A DNA stretch of 64,000 nt from Kastovskya adunca ATA6-11-RM4 (GCA_019359445.1 JAHHHJ010000001.1:186001-250000); one strand, 5' to 3'. Shown: positions 1 through 9,171, counted from the stretch's first letter. Numbers and translations: made by a program. The notes: generated by a model not told the origin, from the letters alone.

Positions 1-533
1 GGCGAAACTTGATCGAATAAGTTGAAGCGTTGCAACACCTCTTTAACTTGCCCTTCCGGATTAGTTTCTCTGACGTAGTAGCCACGAGTTACGATGCTTC
101 GCATCAAAAGACCTTTATCGCGAGTCAGGAGAATTCGGTTTTGAGCGGCGGAAATTTTGGCTAACTCTTCATCGTCGTAGTCGTTGCGGTACAGGGTATC
201 AAAGCCCAACATTCTCAAGGCATTGGCAAGTTTGCCTAAGTGGACATCTAAAATAAAGCGATCGCCTAATTCTTTATTACTTGACTGACCCTGAATAGCC
301 GCAGAAACGGGATAAACCTCAATTTCATCGCCATCGGTCACGATATAAGAAAAATCCACAGGTTCAGAATTGACCAAAATTAAGTCAACTTCTGGATGAG
401 GAATCCCTAAGGCTTCAATCGTGTCCTTAATCGCAGCTCGTTCTTCAAAATAATGGGAAAACCGTTTGTTTTTTCTCTGGAGAGGCAAAAAGAAGTTGAG
501 TTCTCCAGCGAAGTAAAAATCCGCTTTAGCCAT
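1..533 (-). CDS. Mut7-C RNase domain protein with N-terminal ubiquitin-like fold (partial)
   Basis: The reading frame runs from an ATG at 531-533 to the window edge, so the C-terminus is missing (177 codons seen). The first ~80 residues look like the ThiS/ubiquitin-like Mut7-C ubiquitin domain. After it comes a PIN-like Mut7-C block, with FILDVHLGKLANALRMLGFD, then YRNDYDDEEL and LLTRDKGLL, which carry the acidic residues typical of this nuclease fold. The family is common in cyanobacteria and is thought to act on RNA; its substrate is unknown. It lies just downstream of the phosphatidyltransferase gene on the same strand (22-base gap), so the two may be co-transcribed. The identification is by motif recall; function beyond 'RNase-like' is inference. 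Confidence 0.8.
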   Translation of the reverse strand, partial: MAKADFYFAGELNFFLPLQRKNKRFSHYFEERAAIKDTIEALGIPHPEVDLILVNSEPVDFSYIVTDGDEIEVYPVSAAIQGQSSNKELGDRFILDVHLGKLANALRMLGFDTLYRNDYDDEELAKISAAQNRILLTRDKGLLMRSIVTRGYYVRETNPEGQVKEVLQRFNLFDQVS

Positions 534-555
534 AGCGAAAAACTAATGTAATTAC

Positions 556-1140
556 TCAAACCACTGTATTCTGCATCTGCTGACCTATTCGCCGCGCATG
601 TACAATGCTCAGTACATCGTGAGTCCATTGGGGCAGCAGCAGCGTCATCCCAATCTCTTCAATGGTGTGAACGCCGCCGACAATAATCGCACTCCACAGA
701 GCAATTCCGGCGCGATCGCTACCAAACAGAGCAACTGTAGCGATAAATAATGTAATTCCCCAAAGTTTTGCCGTATAGGTGTGATAACTGGCAGGTTGTC
801 CGTACTTCAGCAGATTAACTACCCACCAAATGAGTTGCAGAAACACGACCGTCAACAACGGCATCTTAAACGCCATTAAAACCTCAGGATGTACTAACCA
901 GGTACTCACGGCAATGCAGAGATAAAGGCAACGATCCGCCCAACTGTCTGCTTGACGCAATCCTGCTGTACTCACTCCCAGGCGACGAGCAATGACTCCA
1001 TCGAAAATATCACAGAGAAAGGCAGCCACAAAACCCAAAATAAACCAGGCGTCTGTTTTGCCATCAAGAGCATTCAACAGAAGCAAAAGACCCAGGAGAA
1101 AACGCAAGACAATTAAGGCAGAAGGAATAAATTGCAACAT
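556..1140 (-). CDS. CDP-alcohol phosphatidyltransferase family membrane protein
   Basis: A 194-residue, strongly hydrophobic protein with the CDP-alcohol phosphotransferase signature D44-x2-D47-G48-x2-A51-R52 followed by D65-x3-D69. Such enzymes move a phosphoalcohol from CDP onto an acceptor in the membrane. In the strict signature (AR-x8-G-x3-D-x3-D) the glycine position is Leu61 here, with a Gly one residue earlier, so this is a divergent member and its substrate cannot be named. A GTG start 24 codons upstream (1212) is possible, but the ATG at 1138-1140 puts the first membrane helix at the N-terminus, as usual. No clear Shine-Dalgarno site is seen at either. Confidence 0.8.
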   Translation of the reverse strand: MLQFIPSALIVLRFLLGLLLLLNALDGKTDAWFILGFVAAFLCDIFDGVIARRLGVSTAGLRQADSWADRCLYLCIAVSTWLVHPEVLMAFKMPLLTVVFLQLIWWVVNLLKYGQPASYHTYTAKLWGITLFIATVALFGSDRAGIALWSAIIVGGVHTIEEIGMTLLLPQWTHDVLSIVHARRIGQQMQNTVV

Positions 1141-1474
1141 CTTTAGAAGATTGGCAGTTGATGTCCTTAATTTGCGTCCAACTTTTATGAATAGGGAAGA
1201 GTCGCCAACCACTTCTATAAAGTGTCTAATGTAGTAGAGCGATCGCTCTGGTCATTTTCTGGCTATAACTCCCCAAAAATTTGCTTTTTTCCTCAGTTTC
1301 TCTACACCTGTTGTGATTTTTTTCCAACACCAGACAAACCGTTACGGCTCCTCTTTTCAGGATTGGGACAGTTAAAAAACTGGCTATCTTTCATACATAG
1401 AGGAACGTCAGCAACAGAGATTGTATCTAATTAACCAGGGCGTAATTCTTCCTTCACCCACGCCCAAGTCTTCT
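1141..1474. other. intergenic region between divergent genes
   Basis: About 330 bases separate the phosphatidyltransferase (minus) from the DUF3370 gene (plus). It should hold both promoters. It has one GCGATCGC octamer near 1240 and AT-rich stretches. I see no RNA gene, repeat or convincing small ORF. Confidence 0.4.
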
Positions 1475-2923
1475 ATGCTTCCCCAACATAAAACGCCTAT
1501 CGTTGTGCTGTCACTCCTGACAATTGGGTTAATCAGTAGCGGTTGCTGGGGGTTCAGCAAGCAGGCTAAAACACGTCTCCAGTCATCACAATCAACCTCC
1601 CTTGCACAAGCTTCTCCCGCACCAACGCCAATCCAAGAAGTAGTGCAACCCCAGGAAGTGCGGGCATTACCAGGACAGCTAGACAAGGTGCCGATGTTCA
1701 ACAGCAATAGTCCGGAGTGGGTGAAGACAGAAGGAATTTTGCTGTCTACATTTTCTCCCACAGGGAAAGCGGTGGCAGAGGCTCATCTCAACTTCCCCTT
1801 CACCGGACGATTTGACTTATTTGTTCACCACCAAACTCACACACCTAAGGATTTGCAGACGTTTTATTTAGGGGTGATGCTGCACAATCCTGGAAGCAAA
1901 CCTGTCACGGTAGAGGTGTTGCAAGCAGCAACGTATCTAGTAACAGAGTCTCCCTACATCACTTTGCCTAATTATTTAGAGAATCCTGATAATACCGTCT
2001 ATGCAGGGCCAGGCGATCGCGTTGTTACTGATGTTCTCCAAGGTAAAGTCCAAGCAAACTTTCCCCAAAAGCTAGTTATTCCACCGGGACAGAGTCGGAT
2101 GTTACTCAATCATCCGATGCCAGTACGGAATCTTCAAAAGCCAATTAACGGACGTTCTGGCTTGATGCACTTAAACAGTAATGGTGCGGTTCATGCAGCG
2201 AGTTTAATGATGTTTGCCAAGAAAAATGCTGATGGAAGCGATAAAGCTCCAACCCTTGCAGAATGGCAAGCTTTACTCAATACAGGAAATTTAGCCGGGC
2301 CGCGAGATAAAGCCCCTACGCCGCCGGAACAAGCCACAGGTCAACTTATATATGGTCGCGTGGCGGGTGTGGCAGAAGGTTCGCGCTGGCAAGCACGGCT
2401 AGTAGATCCGGCTGGGGGTAAAGACTTGACGATTCCTCAATCTGGAAGTGCGTTTTCCTATGGAATTAATACCCTCCGGGGTGGAACGTTGGGCACATCT
2501 CAGATTCAAACCGCACCGATGCTGGCGCGTTATCCCGATACCGCTTACGCTGCCCATGGGAACTACGCGGTGGAATATAATCTCAAGTTGCCGTTGTACA
2601 ATCCCACATCAGAAACCCAGGCGGTGACATTCACCCTCGAAACGCCACTGAAAGAAGACAAGCTGAGTCAAGGCGGTTTGCGTTTTCGGATTCCTTCCTT
2701 GGATTACCGCTTCTTCCGAGGGACAGTGCGCTTACGCTACAGCAATGAGCAAGGACAACCCCTGACGCGCTACGTGCATGTGTGGCAACGCACCGGGCAA
2801 GTATTAGAGCCACTAGAGACATTGATAATGCCGCCAGGAAGTCGAAAAATGGTTGACGTTGATTTGATTTATCCACCAGATTCAACGCCGCCGCAGGTGT
2901 TGACAATACGGACAAAAAAGTAG
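1475..2923 (+). CDS. DUF3370 domain-containing protein, probable exported lipoprotein
   Basis: A 482-residue protein. A hydrophobic N-terminal segment (about residues 8-22) ends in ISSGC, a weak lipobox, so export and possibly lipid anchoring are likely. A low-complexity Ser/Gln/Pro linker follows. The rest matches the cyanobacterial DUF3370 family: the conserved block begins with EVRALPGQLD and VPMFNSNSPE and continues with TEGILLSTFSP. The function of DUF3370 is not known. The ATG at 1475 is preferred to the TTG at 1421 because it puts the signal sequence at the start. The stop codon abuts a MITE-like repeat, whose flanking direct repeat begins at the last base of the stop. Confidence 0.85.
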   Translation: MLPQHKTPIVVLSLLTIGLISSGCWGFSKQAKTRLQSSQSTSLAQASPAPTPIQEVVQPQEVRALPGQLDKVPMFNSNSPEWVKTEGILLSTFSPTGKAVAEAHLNFPFTGRFDLFVHHQTHTPKDLQTFYLGVMLHNPGSKPVTVEVLQAATYLVTESPYITLPNYLENPDNTVYAGPGDRVVTDVLQGKVQANFPQKLVIPPGQSRMLLNHPMPVRNLQKPINGRSGLMHLNSNGAVHAASLMMFAKKNADGSDKAPTLAEWQALLNTGNLAGPRDKAPTPPEQATGQLIYGRVAGVAEGSRWQARLVDPAGGKDLTIPQSGSAFSYGINTLRGGTLGTSQIQTAPMLARYPDTAYAAHGNYAVEYNLKLPLYNPTSETQAVTFTLETPLKEDKLSQGGLRFRIPSLDYRFFRGTVRLRYSNEQGQPLTRYVHVWQRTGQVLEPLETLIMPPGSRKMVDVDLIYPPDSTPPQVLTIRTKK

Positions 2924-2930
2924 TTCATAC

Positions 2931-3052
2931 GTGAATGGCACTGAATGTAAGAAAATTCATCACAACCGCTCAATCCTTGTGGGGTTTGGGGGAAAGCCCC
3001 CAAGCGGTGTTTTTCTCAAGAACAACTCTTTTCTCTCAAGTCAGTGATATTC
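2931..3052 (+). repeat. MITE-like repeat, copy A
   Basis: About 122 bases with imperfect terminal inverted repeats (GAATGGCACTGA at the left, TCAGTGATATTC at the right). It is flanked by the exact direct repeat GTTCATAC (2923-2930 and 3053-3060), which looks like a target duplication. The core has the G/C palindrome GTTTGGGGGAAAGCCCCCAA and then TTTTTCTCAAGAAC. A second, inverted and longer copy lies at 12777-12940. No coding capacity is seen. Confidence 0.6.
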
Positions 3053-3144
3053 GTTCATACATTAGACCTCTTGCAAAAATGTACCAGACCCCTCCCCAAC
3101 CCTCCCCTTACTAAGGGGAGGGGGCAAGATTTCAAGTCTCCCCC

Positions 3145-3153
3145 CTTAGTAAG
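3145..3153. repeat. left target-site duplication of the IS
   Basis: CTTAGTAAG lies directly before the left inverted repeat and recurs at 4804-4812 directly after the right end. Nine bases fits IS4-superfamily transposition. Joining the flanks through one copy restores the CCCCCCTTAGTAAGGGGGG palindrome of the host repeat. Confidence 0.85.
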
Positions 3154-4803
3154 CTATGCATTACTCACATCTTTCTTAACAATCCACAACGCTTATAGGC
3201 GCAAAGTTTCAGGGAATCAGTTAATGTTTTGTAACAGGTTGCTGGACAGTGACACACAGGTGTCTCAAGCAAGGGACACTTAAGCGGATGCCTGTGCAAT
3301 TAACTGGCTGTAGAGGTAAAGTCTTTTGTAAACTCCGGTGGCAAGAGCGATCATTGGTGACAAAGGAGACACACAGGATGAACAATTGGGCAGTACAAGA
3401 ACTGCAATATGCTGATTTGGGGGACGTGCGCCGCAACAAACGGCTGATACGTCTTGTCAGTGACTTAGCTGCCCAACCGAATGCCAGTGTGACGCAAGCG
3501 TCAGGGGACTGGGCGGCGACTCAAGCGGCTTATGACTTTTGGAGTTCTCCTCACGTCAAACCCGAAGCTATCCGCCTCGCCCACCAAAAAAGTACGATAG
3601 AACGAATCAAGCAACACAGCGTAGTTATTGCCATTCAAGACACTACAGAAGCGAACTTCACCCACCATGCCAGTAAGAAGGGTATGGGGTATCTGGACAA
3701 TGCCAGTTCACGGGGTTTAAAAATCCACTCAGTATTGTGTAGCAGTACCAATGGTATACCCTTGGGGATATTGCATCAGCAGCTTTGGGCTAGAGACCCT
3801 GCCGAACTCGGCAAGAAACATCAACGACACAAAAAACCCATCCAAGATAAAGAGAGCCAGCGTTGGTTAACTGCCTTGGATGCCACCCAGAGTCTAATCC
3901 CAGAGGAAATTATGGTGGTCACAGTGGCTGACCGGGAAGCAGACATCTATGAGTTGTTTGTCCTGCCACGTCGCCCGAACTGTGAGTTTCTGATTCGCGC
4001 CAACCACAACCGATGTAGTCAAATCCACGACTCAAGACCAACAACGGCAACGCCTACAGCAAGCTATTGGGCAAATTCCTGCTTGGGGTCAACTCACTTT
4101 AGAACTTAGACGGCATCCAGAACGTGAGCCACGAGTCGCTACCCTGACGCTACGTGCTACTACCCTTGAGTTGCAACCACCAGCCACTCATCCACAGCGT
4201 CAACAGCTCCAACCTGTTACTGTACAGGTGATTTTGGCACAAGAAGAAAATCCCCCGCCCGGTATGGAGGCAGTCAGTTGGTTACTCCTGACTACCCTAG
4301 CTATTACTTGCTTTGAGGATGTCGTGCAATGTTTGCGCTGGTACTCTTATCGTTGGCTGATTGAGCGCTATCATTACGTCCTTAAGAGCGGTTGTCGCCT
4401 CGAACAACTGCAATTAGAAGCGGCTGACCGCATCCACCGTGCTTTAGCCACCTATACGATTGTGGCTTGGCGTTTGTTGTGGATTACTTATCTGGCGCGT
4501 TACCACCCGGATACTCCGGCTGATACGGTTCTGCAAACCCATGAATGGCAAGCACTTTACTGCACTATTCATCAAACTCCTTTGCCACCTGATGTGCCCC
4601 CCAATTTAAGGGCTTGTGTCCGGTGGATTGCCCAATTGGGCGGGTTTTTGGCACGTAAGCAGGATGGAGAACCAGGTGTGAAAACAATTTGGCAAGGTCT
4701 GCGACGACTACATGACATTACACAAACTTGGTTGCTACTTTCCCGCCTTACCACTACTTCTGTCAAGCCAGATTTTATTAAGAAAGATGTGAGTAATGCA
4801 TAG
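3154..4803 (+). mobile_element. IS4-family (Tn5/IS50-like) insertion sequence
   Basis: A 1650-base element with perfect terminal inverted repeats: the left end begins CTATGCATTACTCACATC and the right end is its exact complement ending GTAATGCATAG, with identity over about 26 bases. It has 9-base target duplications (3145-3153, 4804-4812). It holds one transposase gene, now in two frames. The transposase stop codon TAG is formed by the last three bases of the element. The ends are intact while the gene is frameshifted, so the insertion is probably fairly recent but the copy is likely inactive on its own. Confidence 0.9.
3378..4803 (+). pseudogene. IS4/Tn5-like transposase, frameshifted
   Basis: The frame starts at the ATG at 3378, after an AAAGGAGA ribosome site, and stops at 4109. 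The second half is in the +1 frame, open from about 3994 to 4803. The first part has the N-terminal DNA-binding region (WAVQELQYADLGDVRRNKRL) and the catalytic aspartates in AIQDTTE and VADREADIYE. The second part has the YRWLIERYHYVLKSG segment with the third catalytic residue, Glu (Y-R-E-K signature). The frames cross near 4005-4020, after the conserved IRANHNR, consistent with one extra base or two lost. No slippery run is seen, so decay is more likely than programmed frameshifting. Confidence 0.85.
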
Positions 4804-4812
4804 CTTAGTAAG
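4804..4812. repeat. right target-site duplication of the IS
   Basis: Second copy of CTTAGTAAG, immediately after the right inverted repeat of the IS and before the resumed host repeat (GGGGGATTAAGGGGGG). Confidence 0.85.
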
Positions 4813-4838
4813 GGGGGATTAAGGGGGGTCTATTCGAC

Positions 4839-5459
4839 TTATGCAAGAGGTCTATTACTCTTTAACCGCGCTTCAATGCTGAAGTTATAAAGAGAGTTGT
4901 AATCATCTTCAATATATCCGCCATTAAAAGGACGAGTTGCAATTAACGAAATGTTGTAACAGGCAGTCGCTTCCAACATATGGTCTGATAACGGCAGTGT
5001 TTCAGGAAAACTGTAATCTATATTAAGAAATTCAAAATCATACTTATGATGTTCAACTACTTGAGAAACATCCTGCCAAGACTGAACATCTAACTTGTTA
5101 TCAAAGATCTCTGAACTTAAATAACACTCGCAACACTGCATAAGTTGAGCTGTAATGGCTTCAACTCGCTCTTTATCTTGCTCTAAAAGCTGCAAGTCTT
5201 CTTTTAATAGCACCCGATTGGGTATAAGTTGCCAAACTTCAAGAAAATTATCTAAGCCAATGGAAATTTTCGTCTTTTTGATGCCAGGTATATCTTTAAA
5301 GATTTGAATCGCACTGATTTCTGCTAAAGCATCTAAATACTCTGATTTGGTAACATTCTCCTCAATTATTGGTAACTCCTTATCAAGATTCTCAGCTAAA
5401 TGATAATTAGGAGCCTGACGAATTTTCTCACTGATCAATAACTGGTTTGAAGTAGGCAT
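4839..5459 (-). CDS. hypothetical protein
   Basis: About 206 residues, mostly acidic and helical in character, with no signal peptide or membrane segment. I do not recognise the family. An ATG at 5457-5459, with GAGAG about ten bases upstream, is preferred to a TTG at 5480. The final codons (about NRPLA and the stop) lie inside the right part of the MITE-like repeat, so the present C-terminus was set by the repeat insertion and the protein may be a few residues longer or shorter than its relatives. It follows the DUF3616 gene (43-base gap), probably in one transcript. Confidence 0.6.
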   Translation of the reverse strand: MPTSNQLLISEKIRQAPNYHLAENLDKELPIIEENVTKSEYLDALAEISAIQIFKDIPGIKKTKISIGLDNFLEVWQLIPNRVLLKEDLQLLEQDKERVEAITAQLMQCCECYLSSEIFDNKLDVQSWQDVSQVVEHHKYDFEFLNIDYSFPETLPLSDHMLEATACYNISLIATRPFNGGYIEDDYNSLYNFSIEARLKSNRPLA

Positions 5460-5501
5460 CGGTTTTCTCTCACTGAACAAGGGTTAACTGCGCGGTGGGG
5501 G

Positions 5502-6578
5502 TTACTGAAGCCGGAAGACATCGGCGTAAATCGCATTCGACTCCACTTTTCTGCTCTCATCAGGGGAATCATAAACAACTAATAGAGAATCTGACTGTCC
5601 TAAACAGGCAAACAGTGCTAATCCTTCAGCGTGGTCTGTTCCTGGTATGAAAGGCAGATCAAACATCACTTCTAGCTCTCCCGATTCCTGACTAGATATA
5701 GTATCTTCAGAGCGATCTAAGGCATTTTTGAGACGGAAGACTTGCATTGAACCTTCCACATCCATTGTGGGGCCTGCCAGAATAATCAAATCGTCTTCCT
5801 TTAGGCATAGTTCCCGCACGCCTAAGCCATTTAGTTGAACAAAATGCTTTTTATAACACCTTCCTTCTTTACCAATTTCTTTGAGCGTTAGGATTCCTGG
5901 CTCTTTTTCTTCTACTTCTATTTCTAAAATAATTGCCCAGCCGCGAAAAACTGGGCCTCGGAATCCCAAAAATACTCTATCTCCTCGAACGGCTAATCCT
6001 TCAATGTCAAAGCCGTTTTCTTTACTCGGTAGGGGGAAGGTTAAAAATGGGCCTAAATGCTCGTCTTCTGCTAACGCATCGATGAGGATGTTACCTTGAT
6101 CCGTTTTTTGTAAGCAGGCTGCTGTCAGTTGCTCATCTGGATTATCGGGATGAGAGCAGGTTTTAAATAATTCTTTTCCAAAAACAGGAATACGGGTTAG
6201 TAAATAACGATTAGGTTCAGTTTTAATTGTTGATAATCTGGCAATATCCTTTGCTGCTGTTTTGCCTTTTGCCTTTTTGCGCTTTGTACTATGGGAGCCT
6301 GTTAGCCAGAGATAATGATCGGCATAATCCATGCCCTCAATATCAATTTCATCATCTTGATTGAAGAGTTCGACAAAATCGCCAATTGCAAAGGGTTCGT
6401 GTTCTCCGTAAATGCATGGCTCAATCAGGGATAATCGCTCAACAGAGAGAAATTCATCAGAACCTAACCACAAACTCCCATCTGGTGTTAAAGCCACTGC
6501 CGAGAGTTCTCCTAGTAAGTCCTCTGCTTCACTGTTAAAGCGAAGAAGCACACGCGACAGCAAAAAAGGCTTAGACAT
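5502..6578 (-). CDS. DUF3616 domain-containing protein
   Basis: 358 residues. The pattern suits a soluble beta-propeller-like protein: repeated blocks of the kind GELSAVALTPDGSLWLGSDE, IEGMDYADHYLWLTGSH, DIEGLAVRGDRVFLGFRGP and HAEGLALF. This matches the DUF3616 family as I recall it; no biochemical role is established. A basic linker (KRKKAKGKTAAK) sits near residue 100. The ATG at 6576-6578 is a natural start. No signal peptide is evident, so it is probably cytoplasmic. Confidence 0.8.
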   Translation of the reverse strand: MSKPFLLSRVLLRFNSEAEDLLGELSAVALTPDGSLWLGSDEFLSVERLSLIEPCIYGEHEPFAIGDFVELFNQDDEIDIEGMDYADHYLWLTGSHSTKRKKAKGKTAAKDIARLSTIKTEPNRYLLTRIPVFGKELFKTCSHPDNPDEQLTAACLQKTDQGNILIDALAEDEHLGPFLTFPLPSKENGFDIEGLAVRGDRVFLGFRGPVFRGWAIILEIEVEEKEPGILTLKEIGKEGRCYKKHFVQLNGLGVRELCLKEDDLIILAGPTMDVEGSMQVFRLKNALDRSEDTISSQESGELEVMFDLPFIPGTDHAEGLALFACLGQSDSLLVVYDSPDESRKVESNAIYADVFRLQ

Positions 6579-7025
6579 AATTTTTATATTCCTAAAATAT
6601 ATTTAGCAGCATTATTTAAGCTACTGCCAGCTTATCTCACAGCCGTATTTTGCCCTCTATCGAAAAGAATAAATCTCAAAAACTATCTGAATTGAACGCT
6701 TATCGATGAGATTTTGGAGAGAAATAACGGGATGAATACAAATTTAGAACGCCGCCTTTGATTGTTGCAATGCTACATTTGAGGCGCAATTTTTCTGATT
6801 TGAGGTAAATTGTATGGCTGAGTTTGAAGTGGCTGACGAAAATAATCCGTTAAAAGATTTTTAACGGATAGAGCTAGATTAGTGGCGGATGTGGTGGGTA
6901 GCCATCCAACAACTCGATCGCCATGGATAGACGAAAGCCCAAGAGTGCGAATACTGTGCCGCACCAGACAGCAGGGCGATCGCCCTTCACCAATTCTGAG
7001 TTGGGAGAGATCGCAAACATTTAAT
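6579..7025. other. intergenic region, no supported gene
   Basis: About 450 bases between two minus-strand genes. A 63-codon minus-strand frame (6773-6964) has no recognisable features and an unconvincing composition, so I do not call it. Two HIP1-like sites occur near 6920 and 6976. The stretch presumably holds the DUF3616 promoter. Confidence 0.4.
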
Positions 7026-7529
7026 TTAGAAGGAAGTCTTTAGCCAGTTATCTACGCGGTTAAAAAGTGAGCGAGCAACCTGGGAGAGCTGGTGCTGGCG
7101 ATACCAGCGTTGGAAGTCCCGTTCGTAGGCTTCACTGTCTGGCTGATAGGTGTTCCAAGCATTAAGCCCCAGTCCTGTTCCCCAGAACAATAGGATATAT
7201 AAAGACCAAGAAAGCTGACCCCCGGTGAGTAGATCCACACCGACTAAACAGCCATTGATGATTAAAAACTTACCCGCACGTTTCTTGAAGCGGCTACGTC
7301 GGTAGAGATTGAAATCGCCGCGCTTTTGATGCTCTGTTTGCTGTAGCAGCCAATCGCGCTCTGCCTCTAGGAGAGTTTGGTGGGAAATGCCGAGTTCATC
7401 AGCAATCTCCACTAGTTGAGTGCGGGAAAATTCACCACTGTTTGCCTGACGAGCGATCGCCAAGTTGAGAATTTGCTGAATATCTTCTTGGTGATAAGAG
7501 CGAGTTACTTTGCTTTCTGGAACTGACAT
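7026..7529 (-). CDS. 2TM domain-containing protein
   Basis: 167 residues. The N-terminal ~60 residues are helical and include a helix-turn-helix-like stretch (TRTQLVEIADELGISHQTLLEAE, allowing for spacing). About residues 92-130 then form two hydrophobic helices (LIINGCLVGVDLLTGG and LYILLFWGTGLGLNAW) with the charged tail FQRWYRQHQ, the layout of the 2TM family. The family is widespread in cyanobacteria and its function is unknown. The start is the ATG at 7527-7529. Confidence 0.75.
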   Translation of the reverse strand: MSVPESKVTRSYHQEDIQQILNLAIARQANSGEFSRTQLVEIADELGISHQTLLEAERDWLLQQTEHQKRGDFNLYRRSRFKKRAGKFLIINGCLVGVDLLTGGQLSWSLYILLFWGTGLGLNAWNTYQPDSEAYERDFQRWYRQHQLSQVARSLFNRVDNWLKTSF

Positions 7530-7794
7530 GAGCGCTAGGGGGTATCAATAGGCAATCTGAGGCGCACCCACCATGCCTAAGCGCAAGCTTGCAAACGCAA
7601 ACTGGGTGCTGATTCTATTATGCCGAAGGCTGAGGGAGATCAGATTAACGCCTTATTCCCATAACCGAACTACAACAGACGGATCTTACGACAGCCGATA
7701 GATGAGAAACTTATTTACATTTCGTTACGATAAAAGCATTGATACAGACGTAGTCGATAAAACGTCTTCATAATAAAGGTTTGAGGTCATCCCC

Positions 7795-8919
7795 ATGGGC
7801 GGCAATATACGTGTCGGTAATTTATTCGGAATTCCCTTTTATATAAATCCCTCTTGGTTTTTTGTCTTAGGTTTAGTGACATTGAGCTACGGCGGTGCGC
7901 TAGGCGCTCAATTTCCCTCCCTGGGTGCAATTACTCCCTGGCTTTTGGGCTTAGTCGCTGCGTTGCTGTTGTTTGCTTCAGTATTAGCTCACGAACTAGG
8001 ACATAGCTTCGTCGCTATCAAGCAAGGCATTGGAGTAAAATCTATTACTCTGTTTCTGTTTGGGGGTTTAGCGGCTTTAGAGAAAGAATCTGAAAGCCCT
8101 GGTGAAGCCTTTTGGGTAGCGATCGCCGGCCCCGCCGTCAGCGTCCTCCTATTTGGTCTATTCACCGCCGTTAACTTCGCCTTGCCGCTCTCAGGCCCTT
8201 TAGGGGCAGTACTAGGGCTGCTTGCCTCGGTTAACTTAATCCTGGCACTGTTTAACCTGATTCCTGGCTTACCCTTAGACGGTGGCAACATCCTCAAGGC
8301 GGCGGTTTGGAAAATCACTGGTAACCCCTACAAAGGTGTTGTTTTTGCCAGCCGAGCTGGTCAGTTCCTAGGCTGGTTAGCGATTATCTCTGGGCTGATT
8401 CCGCTATTCCTGTATGGCAGCTTCGGTAATTTCTGGAATATCCTGATTGGTTGGTTCTTGCTACAAAATGCTGGTCGTTCTGCCCAATCTGCAAACATTC
8501 AACAACTCCTGTCTGGTCTAAAAGCTGAAGATGCCGTCCTACCAGATAGCCCGGTTGTCTCTGCTGACATCTCCCTGAGAGAATTTGCCAACAACTACAT
8601 CATCGGCAAAACCAAATGGGCAAGATTCTTGGTGACTGATGAAGAAGGGCAACTGATTGGTGCAATTCCCGTAGATGAATTGCGGAATATTCCCACCTCT
8701 CACTGGACAGAAGTTTCTGTAAAGGAACTCATGCAGCCAACGGAATTATCCACCACCGTTAAGTCTGATCAGTCACTGCTGGAAGTTGTGACACTCCTAG
8801 AACAGAAAAAACTCAACCAACTGCCTGTCATCCGTGACAATGGTGTCTTGGTTGGGTTGTTAGAAAAAACATCTGTGATGCAGCTTCTCCAAAAAAGAGC
8901 GCAAGCTAACCCTGCTTAA
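7795..8919 (+). CDS. site-2 protease-family zinc metalloprotease (M50) with CBS pair
   Basis: 374 residues. The N-terminal ~215 residues are a polytopic membrane protease. The zinc-binding HELGH motif is at residues 66-70 and the third ligand Asp162 is in GLPLDGGN. The C-terminal ~130 residues carry two CBS domains (about 235-300 and 305-370). This is the group III site-2 protease layout; members cleave membrane-bound regulators and may sense adenylates through CBS. The substrate cannot be told from context. The gene is followed by a strong hairpin terminator and looks monocistronic. Confidence 0.9.
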   Translation: MGGNIRVGNLFGIPFYINPSWFFVLGLVTLSYGGALGAQFPSLGAITPWLLGLVAALLLFASVLAHELGHSFVAIKQGIGVKSITLFLFGGLAALEKESESPGEAFWVAIAGPAVSVLLFGLFTAVNFALPLSGPLGAVLGLLASVNLILALFNLIPGLPLDGGNILKAAVWKITGNPYKGVVFASRAGQFLGWLAIISGLIPLFLYGSFGNFWNILIGWFLLQNAGRSAQSANIQQLLSGLKAEDAVLPDSPVVSADISLREFANNYIIGKTKWARFLVTDEEGQLIGAIPVDELRNIPTSHWTEVSVKELMQPTELSTTVKSDQSLLEVVTLLEQKKLNQLPVIRDNGVLVGLLEKTSVMQLLQKRAQANPA

Positions 8920-8949
8920 TTAGTAATATTGCGGTTAGTACCTAACAAG

Positions 8950-8992
8950 AACTCCCTCAGACATTTAATTTATCTGTCTGAGGGAGTTTTTT
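8950..8992 (+). terminator. Rho-independent terminator after the site-2 protease gene
   Basis: AACTCCCTCAGAC (8950-8962) pairs perfectly with GTCTGAGGGAGTT (8976-8988) and is followed by TTTTT. A 13-base-pair stem with a U-run on the plus strand. Confidence 0.85.
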
Positions 8993-9171
8993 ATCAGGGT
9001 TTTTACTTAAGTAGAACGTAGTAAATAATTACAATTCCAAGTGTTAGGTATTGAAAGGGGTATTTTCTGGAACTGGCTTCAAACTCAGTGGAGTATAACT
9101 GAGCAGGAGACGCTTTTGTCTCTTCACCAGTTCAAAGAACATCTTGGTCGTTTTTAGAAAGCTCTGGAATT

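Larger units (their letters stand above)
3063..4854 (-). repeat. 133-bp MITE-like repeat, copy C, split by an IS element
   Basis: The ends are TAGACCTCTTGCA (3063) and TGCAAGAGGTCTA (ending at 4854): perfect 13-base inverted repeats including terminal TA. Removing the IS and one target copy leaves 91 + 42 = 133 bases, exactly the length of the intact copy at 18069-18201, which has the opposite orientation. The terminal TA is compatible with a TA target duplication, as for IS630/Tc1-type MITEs. The right part also supplies the last codons and stop of the neighbouring minus-strand gene at 4839. Confidence 0.75.

Noticed and set aside
6773-6964. 63-codon minus-strand frame in the 6.6-7.0 kb gap
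   Set aside because: No ribosome site, no family, biased composition; not supported.
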